The notes under the pieces: generated by a model | Database searches by the model: none | Told to the model about the DNA's origin: nothing | The model's input: the letters and a program-made list of their open reading frames with translations, nothing else | Source of the DNA: Desulfovulcanus ferrireducens | GTDB taxonomy: Bacteria > Desulfobacterota > Desulfovibrionia > Desulfovibrionales > Desulfonatronovibrionaceae | Length of the DNA: 64,000 nucleotides | Reading direction: 5' to 3' | NCBI RefSeq assembly: GCF_018704065.1 | Contig: NZ_JAGUQP010000001.1 | Location: forward strand, 62,001 to 126,000 | In this document: piece by piece, positions 16,408 through 25,377 of the stretch | Layout: each line of letters begins with the position of its first letter | Numbering within the stretch: the stretch's first letter is position 1 | Position numbers and translations under genes: made by a program

Positions 16408-16707
16408 TCACAAATTTAATTTTTCCTGAATGGATTCCACTTTTTTCTTCAAGCCACCCTTTCTGCCTTTGCGATAGTCGATCTTTAAATTGACATAAAT
16501 CCGATCGCTATCGGCCTCCATGGCTTTAAAGCATTTGTCCACTACATTCATAACTTCATCCCATTCACCTTCAATACAGCTGCCCATCGGGCCAAGTTCA
16601 TAATCTAATCCGCTATCCTGGATGATTTTTACCATTTTAGCCACATAAGGACTTAAACTTGCGCCTTTGCCAAGAGGAAAGATGGATAGTTCGGCGATTG
16701 TGCTCAT
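16408..16707 (-). CDS. MTH1187-family thiamine-binding protein
   Basis: 99 residues matching the short MTH1187/YkoF-like family (formerly DUF77): N-terminal IAELSIFPLGKGASLSPYVAK, then GPMGSCIEGEWDEVM and a beta strand DRIYVNLKIDYRKGR. Family members bind thiamine or a pyrimidine precursor as a small ferredoxin-fold oligomer in the cytoplasm. GGAGATAAAA precedes the ATG. It follows the pilin gene on the same strand, separated by a hairpin, with no obvious functional link. Confidence 0.85.
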   Translation of the reverse strand: MSTIAELSIFPLGKGASLSPYVAKMVKIIQDSGLDYELGPMGSCIEGEWDEVMNVVDKCFKAMEADSDRIYVNLKIDYRKGRKGGLKKKVESIQEKLNL

Positions 16708-16730
16708 TTTTATCTCCTTATAATGCTAGT

Positions 16731-16753
16731 GCTTCCCGCCAAAGGCGGGAAGC
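16731..16753 (-). terminator. hairpin between pilin and thiamine-binding genes
   Basis: GCTTCCCGCC and GGCGGGAAGC form a perfect 10-bp stem with a 3-nt loop, just past the pilin stop. No good T-run follows on the minus strand. It may stabilise the abundant pilin mRNA or partially stop transcription. Confidence 0.5.
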
Positions 16754-16761
16754 AATAAAAG

Positions 16762-17118
16762 TTATTGTGGGCTGCAAGTTACGCCTGTACTGTTCCAGTT
16801 GCAGTCTACCTTTATATTTTTAACTAAGATTCCAGTTTGGCTGCCAGATATGATCTCACCAGTTTGGGAGTTTGCAGTCAAAGTAACGTTGCTAGTTCCA
16901 ACTGTGCAAGTTGTAGAATTGGTTCCGTTATCTGCAAATTCGGCAACTAACTCATTCATGCAGTTTTTTATTGTTGCCTCGGCATTGCCAGCAGCGGCTT
17001 TTCCTTTATACTTCGTAAACTGCGGTATAGCGATGGCAGCCAAAATACCGATAATGGCCACGACGATCAAAAGTTCCACCAGGGTAAAACCTTGTTCATT
17101 TTTCTTGGCAAGTCTCAT
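16762..17118 (-). CDS. pilA: type IV pilin (prepilin-like major subunit)
   Basis: 118 residues. A short basic leader (MRLAKKNEQG) is followed by the class III signal GFTLVELLIVVAIIGILAA. Prepilin peptidase should cut between G10 and F11, and E15 is the conserved Glu5 of mature pilin. The hydrophobic N-terminal helix leads to a short globular part with three cysteines (in NCMNEL, TTCTV and DCNW) plus a fourth near the end (VTCSPQ), enough for two disulfides. AGGAGGGA precedes the ATG. At 108 mature residues it is short, like the conductive-type pilins of Desulfobacterota. It lacks their aromatic-rich tail, so conductivity should not be assumed. Confidence 0.88.
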   Translation of the reverse strand: MRLAKKNEQGFTLVELLIVVAIIGILAAIAIPQFTKYKGKAAAGNAEATIKNCMNELVAEFADNGTNSTTCTVGTSNVTLTANSQTGEIISGSQTGILVKNIKVDCNWNSTGVTCSPQ

Positions 17119-17168
17119 GAGTCCCTCCTAATTTGATTTTAAAGATTCACCTTTTGATAGTTATTTAT

Positions 17169-17186
17169 CCATTTTTTGTGCCAAAA
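17169..17186 (-). promoter_or_regulatory. possible sigma-54 promoter of the pilin gene
   Basis: The minus strand reads TTTTGGCACAAAAAATGG. The -24 box TGGCAC is perfect, but the -12 position has GG where GC is expected. It lies about 50 bases before the pilin ATG. Many pilA genes use sigma-54, which raises the prior, but the poor -12 box keeps this tentative. Confidence 0.3.
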
Positions 17187-17314
17187 TAAAAGTTCAATTA
17201 TTTCAATGTGAATAGGAGGGAGGGGTAATGATATTGGGACAATTTATGTTATTTATAGACAAATTTTGTCCGTTTTAAAGTGTTCGCTAAGAACAAGGAT
17301 TAAGAATAATAATT

Positions 17315-18442
17315 TTAGGCCAATGATTTAAAGACAATCTTAAGCCGACTTAAAAGTTCGTGCACATCTTCTTTTGTCGTCATTCTGCCCCATGAAAATC
17401 TAATGGTCCCTTGGCCATAGTCTTCATTTACATTCATGGCCTTAAGAACATAGCTAAGTTCTTTTTCCCCGGAGGAGTGGCAGGCTGCTCCGGCAGAGAC
17501 AGCTACTTCATAGCTAATAAGTCCTGAGATTACATCTCCTGCCCGAAGATTTTTAAAACCAATGCTCATAGTATTAGGCAGGCGTGGTGCATTCTGGCCG
17601 TGAAGGATGAAGTCGATGTCTAAATTTTTCAGGCCGGATAGAAAAATTTCCCCTAGTTCCTTTTGCCGTTTTATCTCTTGGTCAAGGTCGTTTTGGGCCA
17701 AGGCACAGGCCTGACCTAAGGCCACTAGATAAGGGATGTTTTCTGTTCCTGGACGAAGGCCTTTTTCCTGTCCGCCGCCATATAAAATGGGCTTTAAATT
17801 TATTTCTTTGCGGATAAATAAAGCACCAACTCCTTTTGGTGCGTAGAATTTGTGTCCGGCTATGGTTAAAAAATCTGCACCCAGGTCTTGGACATCCACG
17901 GGGATTTTGCCCGTGGCTTGAGCAGCATCTGTATGGACCAGAATATTTTTTTCTCTGGCCCAAGATGTAATTTCTTTGAGCGGCTGGATAGTACCTACTT
18001 CGTTGTTGGCAAGCATGATGGAGATAAGTTTAGTTTTCTCTGTGCAGGATTCTTTTAGAACATCAAGTTTAATTAATCCGTTGTGATCAACAGGAATGAT
18101 TTTAAGGTCGATTCCTTTCCGGACCAGGGCTCTGGCCGGATTCAATATGGCTGGGTGCTCAATGGCTGAGACAATTAGTTCATCTCCAGGCTCTAAAAGA
18201 CCTTGCAGTACCAGGTTGTTAGATTCGGTAGCGCCAGAAGTGAAAATTATTTCTTCAAAACTTGCATTGATAAGGTCGGCCACCTGTTGTCTAGCCTTTT
18301 GCATGGCTTTTTGGGCGCTCAAACCATAGGAGTGAGTGCAACCAGGATTGCCGAAGTGTTCATTAAAATAGGGAAGCATTGCCTCCATAACCTGGGGATG
18401 GGTTGGGGTTGTAGCATTATAGTCAAAATAAAGAGGGCGCAT
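17315..18442 (-). CDS. cysteine desulfurase (NifS/IscS family)
   Basis: 375 residues from the ATG at 18442 (GGAGGATAAA upstream); an earlier in-frame start would add an unrelated leader. It is a PLP enzyme that takes sulfur from cysteine for Fe-S and thio-cofactor assembly. It shows MRPLYFDYNATTPTHP at the N-terminus, TSGATESNN, the HTDAAQATGK segment and the PLP lysine in AGHKFYAPKGVG. The catalytic Cys lies in AGAACHSSGEKELSYVL. No iscU or nifU gene lies beside it. The flexible Cys loop is of the NifS/IscS type. In an organism that makes selenoproteins, it could also serve selenium delivery, which is inference. Confidence 0.92.
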   Translation of the reverse strand: MRPLYFDYNATTPTHPQVMEAMLPYFNEHFGNPGCTHSYGLSAQKAMQKARQQVADLINASFEEIIFTSGATESNNLVLQGLLEPGDELIVSAIEHPAILNPARALVRKGIDLKIIPVDHNGLIKLDVLKESCTEKTKLISIMLANNEVGTIQPLKEITSWAREKNILVHTDAAQATGKIPVDVQDLGADFLTIAGHKFYAPKGVGALFIRKEINLKPILYGGGQEKGLRPGTENIPYLVALGQACALAQNDLDQEIKRQKELGEIFLSGLKNLDIDFILHGQNAPRLPNTMSIGFKNLRAGDVISGLISYEVAVSAGAACHSSGEKELSYVLKAMNVNEDYGQGTIRFSWGRMTTKEDVHELLSRLKIVFKSLA

Positions 18443-18518
18443 TTTATCCTCCCAAGTGCGTCTGCAAAAACACAAGTTTTTACAGGCAGTTTTGAGTTTT
18501 GGGTTATTTAAACCGGAT

Positions 18519-19523
18519 TTAGGCTGCTATTCTTTTCAGAAGTAGTTTAAAAATCATTTCAGGGCTAATATTACGCATACATCTATAGTCATTTTTGCAT
18601 CTGTCCTGGCCATGTAAAGAACAGGGGCTACAAGGGTTCTGCAGATGAACAACCATGTCTTTTTCTCCTGAAGGGTAAAAGCCCCATTCCTTGCTTGTAG
18701 GGCCAAACAAAGCCAGGACAGGGGTGTCTACTGCCGTACCCAGGTGCATGGGGCCGGAGTCGTTAGTGATTAAATGTTGGGACCTGGCAAGGATGGCGAT
18801 GGTTTGTCTTAAACTTGTTTTATTGGTCAGGTCCTGGGGATGGTCAGGGATAAGTGGTCTTTTATTTTGTCCCAGAACAAGCCAGGACAGGCTATGCCTA
18901 TCCATCATTTCAATGAGTTTTAGCCAGAATTCTTTTGGCCAGGATTTAGCCGGGTGTGTGGCATAGGGATGGAGACAGATAATAGGAGCTTGTAAACCTT
19001 TTCCCGCCACAAATTCCTGGGCCCAGAGATTTTCCTCCTTTCTCAGATAGACTCTGGGACGAAGGTCGGAAATATTTGGTGCGTCGTCGCACAAAGCCAG
19101 GGCATAGCGTTGGGGGACATTTAATTCCAGCCTTTTTTTGAGCAGGCTGCTTCTGGTTAATAGATAAGCCCGCCTGGTTAAACTGAATTTTGGATAGGAT
19201 TTAACAGGTCCGGGCCAGATAGGTTTTAAAATTTTGCTTCTTAAATTTTGATGTAAATCTAAGAGACCAAAATGCGGACAATCTTTTTTTAATTCATTAA
19301 TCCGTTTGAGCCAAGCCAATAAATTTAAATCTTTGTTGGTTACCGAGATGGTTTTTTGAACATAGGGGTTGTTATCAAGCACAGGAGCAAAGCTTTTTTT
19401 GGTCAGAAAATAAAAGTTTAAATTATATTTTTGGCCTAGATAGGCAAGAACTCCTGTAGTTAGGACCACATCTCCCAAGGCGCTAAGTCGTATTACAAGC
19501 CAGTTTTGATTTCTTAAATTCAT
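18519..19523 (-). CDS. glycosyltransferase family 9 (heptosyltransferase-like)
   Basis: 334 residues with the GT9 layout: N-terminal WLVIRLSALGDVVLTTGVLA, a central IICLHPYATHPAKSWPKEFW donor-binding segment and the C-terminal TNDSGPMHLGTAVDTPVLALFGPT motif. Family members add heptose to the LPS inner core on the cytoplasmic face of the inner membrane. A C-terminal Cys group (CSPCSLHGQDRCKNDYRC) is common in deltaproteobacterial members. It sits with GmhB and a GT4 gene on the same strand, supporting LPS core synthesis. Confidence 0.87.
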   Translation of the reverse strand: MNLRNQNWLVIRLSALGDVVLTTGVLAYLGQKYNLNFYFLTKKSFAPVLDNNPYVQKTISVTNKDLNLLAWLKRINELKKDCPHFGLLDLHQNLRSKILKPIWPGPVKSYPKFSLTRRAYLLTRSSLLKKRLELNVPQRYALALCDDAPNISDLRPRVYLRKEENLWAQEFVAGKGLQAPIICLHPYATHPAKSWPKEFWLKLIEMMDRHSLSWLVLGQNKRPLIPDHPQDLTNKTSLRQTIAILARSQHLITNDSGPMHLGTAVDTPVLALFGPTSKEWGFYPSGEKDMVVHLQNPCSPCSLHGQDRCKNDYRCMRNISPEMIFKLLLKRIAA

Positions 19524-19606
19524 TATTTAGTTCTCAACTTCCTGTTTTTTCAAATTTTAGTGTTAGTTGCTTTACCCCGTACCCCTTAATCCTTACCCCT
19601 AACTTC

Positions 19607-20740
19607 CTAACTTGCCCCTAATTCTAGATATGCCTGCATGAGTTTTTTAGCCACATTTTCTTGGTGAAATTTTTGCGCGTGGCTGTAGCCAATACTGGCC
19701 ATTTGTTGACGTAACTCTTCATCTTTTATGACTTTTCCCAAGGCCTGGGCTAGTTCTTCTGGACTATGCGGGTCCACATAAATACTACTCGTCCCTCCTG
19801 CCTCACGAAAGCAGGAACCTTTGGAGGTAATCACGGGGGTGTTACTAAATAAGGCTTCTAAAATGGGGATCCCAAACCCTTCATAAAGGGATGGATAAAC
19901 AAAAACAGTTGCTTGTTGATAGAGAGCAGGAAGGTCATTAGTTGGGACAAAGTCTAAAAATTTTACTTTGTTATCTAATTTTAGTTCATGAATTTTTTGA
20001 ACTAATTTCTGTTTGTAAGTCTTGCCTTGACCCACCAGGACTAGAGGTACGCGTATCTCTTCGGGCACAAGGCTTAGGGCGCGAAGCAGAGTGATTAGAT
20101 TTTTTCTGGGTGCAAGGGCGCCAACATATAGAATAAAGTTATCGGGCAGGTGATATTTTTTTTTCACCTTCTCTTTTTCCCCGGCGGATACGGGCGCATA
20201 AAAATTTGGATCACATGATTGATAGATAACCTTTATTTTTTGCTCATTGATATTAAAATATTCAATAATATCTTTTTTGGTTTGCTCGCTGATAGCCACA
20301 ATCAGGTGGGCGTTTTGACAGCTTTTCTTATATTTAAAAGTATAGGCAAGGATATCAAACTTTGAATATAGCTCAGGGTGTTTTAAGAAAATAAGGTCAT
20401 GGATAGTGACCACAAGCTTGGTCTTGTTTGATTTTTTTATCAAAGGTATTTCATGGGATAGCCCGTGGTAGATATGCAGGTTATCTTTTTCTATGATTTG
20501 ACCCAAGAAAATGCTCCGCCAAAATGGGTGAAACTTTCTAGTCAAAAAATTTTCAGGAGTGCGGACTTGTATTTTATGATGGGCTAGAAGTTTTGTGAAT
20601 TGTTCTTTGACTTTGGGAGTATATAAAAAGTAATCATGCTCTGGATAGTACTTGGCCAGAATAGAAATGGTCGAGCGTGAATAGTTGCCCAGGCCAGTCC
20701 GGTTTAAAAAAAAGCGCTTTGCATCAAATCCAATGTTCAT
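19607..20740 (-). CDS. glycosyltransferase family 4 (GT-B)
   Basis: 377 residues. N-terminal MNIGFDAKRFFLNRTGLGNY is the acceptor-side start typical of family 4 mannosyl/rhamnosyl-type transferases. It has FILYVGALAPRKNLITLLRA, then the donor-binding VFVYPSLYEGFGIPILEAL with the conserved E-x7-E. It probably builds LPS or another surface glycan from a nucleotide sugar. It lies between GT9 and gmhB on one strand with short gaps. The sugar specificity cannot be read. Confidence 0.87.
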   Translation of the reverse strand: MNIGFDAKRFFLNRTGLGNYSRSTISILAKYYPEHDYFLYTPKVKEQFTKLLAHHKIQVRTPENFLTRKFHPFWRSIFLGQIIEKDNLHIYHGLSHEIPLIKKSNKTKLVVTIHDLIFLKHPELYSKFDILAYTFKYKKSCQNAHLIVAISEQTKKDIIEYFNINEQKIKVIYQSCDPNFYAPVSAGEKEKVKKKYHLPDNFILYVGALAPRKNLITLLRALSLVPEEIRVPLVLVGQGKTYKQKLVQKIHELKLDNKVKFLDFVPTNDLPALYQQATVFVYPSLYEGFGIPILEALFSNTPVITSKGSCFREAGGTSSIYVDPHSPEELAQALGKVIKDEELRQQMASIGYSHAQKFHQENVAKKLMQAYLELGAS

Positions 20741-20801
20741 GTTCTAATTACCCAAACTTATTATTTTTGAGGACAGAGGGCCACCTTGCCAGGCAAGGCT
20801 T

Positions 20802-21401
20802 CTATTCAGTCATTAGTCCTTTTCTCACCGCCTCCCATGCGGCCTTAATATCCCTGGCCACAATATCGGGCCAATTAGGTTTTTGGGGAGCAAGTTTCAT
20901 CCAGGAATCAGTCAAACATGGCAGGTCTAACTTTTCAGCCTCTTTCAAACCGTGACCGGTGAGCACCAGAATAGAGCTCTTAAAGCCACAATTGCGCCCG
21001 AAGAGGATATCAGCCTCTTTGTCACCAATTATAATGCTTTCTTTTGGATCAAGGGCAAATTTTTTCTTTAACTTATCCCACATGAGAGTTTTTGGCTTGC
21101 GGCAAAGGCAATTTTCATCAGGCCGGTGTGGACAATATTGGGTGGCTGTAAAATTCACCTGGAAAGTATCAAGTAGTTCTCCAAGCTTTTCCTGAACAGC
21201 CAGGTAATCTTCTACCTTAAAATATTTTCGGCCAATGCCACTCTGGTTCGTAATCAAAAATAAACGGCATCCTTGTTTTTGCATGGCTGCCAGCGTTGAG
21301 CCTGCTTCAGGGATGAGTTCTACTTCTTTTGGGTCGCTAAGATAGTGTTTTTCAAGGATAACTGTTCCGTCTCGATCCAAAAAAACATTTTTGATTTTCA
21401 T
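20802..21401 (-). CDS. gmhB: D-glycero-D-manno-heptose-1,7-bisphosphate 7-phosphatase
   Basis: 199 residues of the HAD superfamily. FLDRDGTVI carries the nucleophile and acid Asp (DxD), LITNQSGIGR is motif II, and IIGDKEADILFGRNCG is motif IV. The zinc loop CPHRPDENCLC marks the GmhB/HisB-N group. It removes the 7-phosphate during ADP-heptose synthesis for the LPS core. It is the first gene of the minus-strand group with the two glycosyltransferases, and its gene order agrees with that role. Confidence 0.9.
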   Translation of the reverse strand: MKIKNVFLDRDGTVILEKHYLSDPKEVELIPEAGSTLAAMQKQGCRLFLITNQSGIGRKYFKVEDYLAVQEKLGELLDTFQVNFTATQYCPHRPDENCLCRKPKTLMWDKLKKKFALDPKESIIIGDKEADILFGRNCGFKSSILVLTGHGLKEAEKLDLPCLTDSWMKLAPQKPNWPDIVARDIKAAWEAVRKGLMTE

Positions 21402-21622
21402 AGCGATTGTCTTTTTTTTGTGTCAGTCTTTGTCTTTGTGGGTTGTGCCTTTGGCTTATCTCTTTTTTCGTTCAGGTCAAGCTTGCGAAAGTGTTTAAAG
21501 TAAACTAAAGTAAATTTTCTCTAATATCTTCAGATATAAAAATTTTGTCACTAAATCAGGGGATTAACAAGGGTGCAAACTTTTAGTCATTTCAAACCTT
21601 AGCGCAGGTCAGTCATTTTTAC

Positions 21623-22654
21623 ATGTGGGAACTAATTATTGCTGTAGCATTGGCCTCGGGTATTTCAGCAGTCTGTTCAGTTGCTGAGGCTGTTATATAT
21701 TCTGTCTCGTGGACCTTTATTGAACGGTTGAAAGGTCTGGGTCGCAAAAGTGGTCAGGTATTACATGAATTACGTTCGAATATAGAGCAGCCCATCACGG
21801 CAATCTTGACTTTAAATACCATTGCTAACACTGCCGGAGCTGCTGTGGCCGGGGCTGCCGCGGCAGAAGTCTTTGGCCAGGAAAATCTTTTTTATTTTTC
21901 TATTTTTTTTACTCTTTTTATTCTTATCTTTTCAGAAATTATCCCCAAGACTATCGGGGTTGTCTATAACGAAAAGTTAGCCCCGGTCTTTGCCAAACCT
22001 CTTTTATATTTAGTCCTGTTTTTAAAGCCAGTAATAAATCTGTGTCGTTTTCTGGTTAAGTTTATTGAGAAAAAAAAGGTTACTCCGCCCGTTTCGGAAG
22101 AAGACTTGCTGGCTGTTATCAGCCTGACTCGTAAATCCGGAGCCATCAAACCCTACGAAGAGCAGTCTATTCAAAATATTTTGTCCTTGGACAAAAAAAC
22201 AGTCAAGGATATTATGACTCCGCGCATGGTGGTTTTTTCTTTGCCGGCCCACCTGACTGTTGCCGAGGCCAGGAAGGCCAAGACTATATGGCCGCATAGC
22301 CGCATCCCTGTGTACGCAGACGATGATCCTGAAGATATTGTGGGTATAGTATATCGTCGCGAGGTTCTGGAGGCTCTGGCTAACGACCAGGATGAGTTAA
22401 AGCTTGAGGACTTGATGAAACCTGTTCATTTTGTGTTGGAGAGCTTGACTTTAGATCGCTTACTGATCAAATTTCTGGAGTCGAGGATGCATTTATTTGT
22501 GGTTTTGGATGAGTACGGCGGAGTTGCTGGGGTAGTTACTTTAGAAGATGTGTTGGAAGAAATTTTGGGGAAAGAGATTGTGGATGAAACCGATCAAGTA
22601 GTGGATATGCGCCAGTTGGCCCGAGAACAGCGTAAGAAGTTAATAGGTAACTGA
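21623..22654 (+). CDS. CNNM/HlyC-CorC family membrane protein with CBS pair
   Basis: 343 residues. The DUF21/CNNM membrane domain occupies about 1-170 with four hydrophobic segments, including FFTLFILIFSEIIPKTIGVVY. Two CBS domains follow at about 190-315 (DIMTPRMVVFSLPAHLTV and LFVVLDEYGGVAGVVTLEDV). The family C-terminal CorC_HlyC transporter-associated domain is absent, making it shorter than usual (about 420). Related proteins take part in Mg2+/Co2+ or Na+ movement, so a cation role is likely but unproven. No ribosome site is obvious before the ATG. It reads away from gmhB. Confidence 0.85.
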   Translation: MWELIIAVALASGISAVCSVAEAVIYSVSWTFIERLKGLGRKSGQVLHELRSNIEQPITAILTLNTIANTAGAAVAGAAAAEVFGQENLFYFSIFFTLFILIFSEIIPKTIGVVYNEKLAPVFAKPLLYLVLFLKPVINLCRFLVKFIEKKKVTPPVSEEDLLAVISLTRKSGAIKPYEEQSIQNILSLDKKTVKDIMTPRMVVFSLPAHLTVAEARKAKTIWPHSRIPVYADDDPEDIVGIVYRREVLEALANDQDELKLEDLMKPVHFVLESLTLDRLLIKFLESRMHLFVVLDEYGGVAGVVTLEDVLEEILGKEIVDETDQVVDMRQLAREQRKKLIGN

Positions 22655-22676
22655 TTTTAGATTCTTTGCTTTATGG

Positions 22677-22824
22677 ACTTAAATTGTGCGTTTTTTTGTA
22701 GTTTAAGTTTGAGATTGTTTCGTCGCTTCGCTCACGCTTGCTCCTCTCGATGACAGGCTGAGCGCTAAGTCATTGCGAGGGCAGCGATGCAGCCCGTGGC
22801 AATCTCACCCATTGGAAGAGAGTT
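22677..22824. repeat. family C REP-like element, copy 2 (inverted)
   Basis: It carries the same ordered blocks as at 16131 but on the other strand: AAATTGTGCGTTTTTTTG, GAGATTG, a TCATTGCGAGGGCAGC arm and CCGTGGCAATCTCACCCATTG. It lies between the CNNM gene and ccmE. Confidence 0.75.
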
Positions 22825-22949
22825 GTTGGTTCAAAATGCACTTTTATTCCAATATGTTTAATGCAAAACTCAATTAAAAATCGTTCAATTTAGGATGGAA
22901 ATATAGTTAAAGCCTATATTTCGCATAGAATGTATAGGGGGAGTTGAGA

Positions 22950-23363
22950 GTGGGTAAAAAAAATAACCAAAAATGGATATATATCGTAGCTTTCGTCCTT
23001 GTTTTTTCCGGCATAGGATACTTGGTTTGGTCCGGGCTTTCGCAAAACAGTGTCTATTTTTTAAAAGTTTCAGAAGCCCTGGCCATGGGGACAGAAAATT
23101 TAAGTCAGGCGCGGCTATTTGGTAAAGTATCAGCAAAAGAAATTATCAGGGAAGAAAGTGGGTTGGGTGTGACCTTTAACCTGGTGGACAAGGACGATCA
23201 ATCAAAGTTCATAAAAGTTAAATACTCAGGCGCTGTGCCTGATACTTTTAAGCCAGGTGTAGAGGTGATTGTGGAGGGTAAGATTGCATCAGATGGCCAA
23301 TTGTTTTTGGCCAAAACCCTTATGACCAAGTGCCCATCCAAATATAAGAAAAAGGCTCCTTAG
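22950..23363 (+). CDS. ccmE: cytochrome c maturation protein CcmE, Cys variant
   Basis: 137 residues from GTG 22950, which is properly spaced from ATAGGGGGAG; the TTG at 22944 is too close. One membrane anchor lies at about 10-30, then the OB-fold heme chaperone domain in the periplasm (ARLFGKVSAKEI, VTFNLVDKDD, VEVIVEGKIASDGQLFLAKTL). The covalent heme site is normally HxxxY. Here it is CPSKY, with C128 replacing the histidine. The same CxxxY change is known from Desulfovibrio CcmE. It takes heme from CcmC and passes it to CcmF. A terminator separates it from ccmF. Confidence 0.93.
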   Translation: MGKKNNQKWIYIVAFVLVFSGIGYLVWSGLSQNSVYFLKVSEALAMGTENLSQARLFGKVSAKEIIREESGLGVTFNLVDKDDQSKFIKVKYSGAVPDTFKPGVEVIVEGKIASDGQLFLAKTLMTKCPSKYKKKAP

Positions 23364-23375
23364 GGAACGCCCATG

Positions 23376-23398
23376 CAATCCCGTCAGTGGCGGGATTG
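23376..23398 (+). other. small hairpin after ccmE
   Basis: CAATCCCG and CGGGATTG form an 8-bp stem with a 7-nt loop, 13 bases after the ccmE stop and just ahead of the terminator at 23417. No T-run follows it directly. Confidence 0.4.
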
Positions 23399-23416
23399 AT
23401 GAAAGAACTGGGGATC

Positions 23417-23445
23417 AGGATGGGTGAGCCCATCCTCTTTTTTTA
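23417..23445 (+). terminator. rho-independent terminator between ccmE and ccmF
   Basis: AGGATGGG and CCCATCCT form an 8-bp stem with a TGAG loop, followed by CTTTTTTT. It suggests that ccmE is at least partly transcribed apart from ccmF. Confidence 0.75.
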
Positions 23446-23478
23446 TATTTAACTAAGCTAAAGTAAGGTGAACTAAAA

Positions 23479-25374
23479 ATGCATTTTATTGCCTTTTTTT
23501 CTCTTCTATTATCGCTTTTGGTTCTGATTTTGTTAGGTGGGGCAGGTTTTTATCAAGTATTAAAACGAAATAATGGCCAGAGTGAGTTAAATATACTCGC
23601 CTGGATGGAACGGGGCCAGATAGCTTCATTAGTGTTAATTAGCCTAAGCTCTGTAATTCTCTTTTGGGCCTTGGGCATAAGGGATTTTTCCTTTGCTTAT
23701 GTCCATGATTATACAGATGAGTTCTTGCCTTTATTTTATGCACTGACAGCCTTTTGGGCCGGGCAGGATGGTTCTTTTCTGTTTTGGTCCTGGGTTTTAT
23801 CTATCCTGGGCTTTTGTTTTATATTTTCACCAACGTATAAAGAACTAGACTCGAAAACCAAGGTCTTCTTCTGGGGATTTTATTTTTTGGCTGAGGCCTT
23901 CTTTCTACTTATGCTTACCGGCCCCAGCAATCCGTTTTTAAAAATTGTTCCTACCCCGACGTCTGGTAAGGGCTTGAATCCGCTTCTCCAAAATCCAGGC
24001 ATGATATTCCACCCGCCACTTTTATTTTTAGGTTATGCTGGCTTTACCATCCCCACTTGTCTGGCTTTTGCCAATTGGGTTACTGGTGACCAATTTTCCT
24101 GGATGAAGCAGGGACGTAATTGGATTTTATTCGCCTGGATCGCTTTGAGCGCAGGTATAATCTTAGGCGCATGGTGGTCTTATATGGAGCTTGGCTGGGG
24201 TGGATATTGGGCATGGGATCCGGTTGAAAACGCATCGTTAATACCCTGGTTGATAAGCACGGCCTATTTACACACAGCTGTAATCGGCCGTCAAAAAAGA
24301 GCCCTGGCAAGGACCAATTTATTTTTTATGGCCTTAAGCCTTATTAGCTGCTTTTTTGCCACTTTCTTGGTGCGAAGCAACGTTATTGATTCATTGCACG
24401 CCTTTGGCAGTAAAGGAGTAGGAGTTCCCCTTTTATGGTTGATGTTTCTTTCGTTTCTAGTCACATTTTTTCTAATGTTCACAGTAAAAGAAAACAGTAA
24501 GGCGATGGATGCTCCCCTGAGCAGGCAGGGAGCCATGCTTCTTTTTAGCTGGCTCTTTATAGCTCTAGGGTTGATTGTCGTTCTGGGAACCATGTGGCCT
24601 GTAATCTCCAGCCTCTGGACCAGTAATACAGTAGGTCTTGAGGCCGGTTTCTATAACCGAGTCTGTCTGCCTTTATTTGTAGTTATGTCCCTTCTCCTTT
24701 GTATCTGTCCCTGGCTGAAATGGAAAAAGGGGCTAACGGATCCGAAATTTGGTTTTATAATAGCACTTTTTTTGCTCTCCAGCTTTATAGTTCTGTGGAT
24801 ATCAGGAATTAGAGACATCTTACCCCTTTTGGGTGCCGGTTCAGCCATAACTATTTGCCTGTCTATTGTACTCCTTTTTATCCGCCAGCAGGCATTAAGG
24901 AGACAAAGGGTATATTGGGGTACTTATGGAGTACATCTGGGTATAGCCTTGATCGTTCTGGGCATTTCTTTTTCTGGTCCGTATAAACAGGAAAAAGAAG
25001 TTATCTTATCCCTGAATAAAACAATGTCCATAAAAGAATATGAAGTAAAATACATCGATTTTAAAGAAAAATTTACTCCAGGCATGGCCATTTACGAGGC
25101 TAAGCTGGAAGTTTATAAAGATGGAAAAAAAATCGGGGAGCTATTTCCGCAAAAAAGGATTTATCGCAATTTCGAACAACCATTTGCCGAGGTTTCTGTC
25201 TTGCCCTCTTTGGGTGATGAACTTTACGCTACCCTTTTAGGTTTTGATGAAAGTAAGGTTATAAGTCTGAAAATTAGTGTCAATCCCCTGATTAACTGGA
25301 TTTGGATTGGCGGGACCATTGTCTGTATTCTTGGCTTCTTAGCGATGAACAGGAGAGGGAAGTTGAGAGCTTAA
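23479..25374 (+). CDS. ccmF: cytochrome c heme lyase subunit CcmF
   Basis: 631 residues with about 14-15 membrane helices. The WWD heme motif WGGYWAWDPVENA lies near residue 236, and conserved periplasmic His residues occur in the flanking loops. A soluble C-terminal domain follows (about 520-600), then a last helix. CcmF takes heme from CcmE and attaches it to the CxxCH of apocytochromes c in the periplasm. AAGGTGAAC precedes the ATG. ccmA starts 3 bases after its stop, so translation is coupled. No CcmH homologue is seen nearby. Confidence 0.95.
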   Translation: MHFIAFFSLLLSLLVLILLGGAGFYQVLKRNNGQSELNILAWMERGQIASLVLISLSSVILFWALGIRDFSFAYVHDYTDEFLPLFYALTAFWAGQDGSFLFWSWVLSILGFCFIFSPTYKELDSKTKVFFWGFYFLAEAFFLLMLTGPSNPFLKIVPTPTSGKGLNPLLQNPGMIFHPPLLFLGYAGFTIPTCLAFANWVTGDQFSWMKQGRNWILFAWIALSAGIILGAWWSYMELGWGGYWAWDPVENASLIPWLISTAYLHTAVIGRQKRALARTNLFFMALSLISCFFATFLVRSNVIDSLHAFGSKGVGVPLLWLMFLSFLVTFFLMFTVKENSKAMDAPLSRQGAMLLFSWLFIALGLIVVLGTMWPVISSLWTSNTVGLEAGFYNRVCLPLFVVMSLLLCICPWLKWKKGLTDPKFGFIIALFLLSSFIVLWISGIRDILPLLGAGSAITICLSIVLLFIRQQALRRQRVYWGTYGVHLGIALIVLGISFSGPYKQEKEVILSLNKTMSIKEYEVKYIDFKEKFTPGMAIYEAKLEVYKDGKKIGELFPQKRIYRNFEQPFAEVSVLPSLGDELYATLLGFDESKVISLKISVNPLINWIWIGGTIVCILGFLAMNRRGKLRA

Positions 25375-25377
25375 AAG

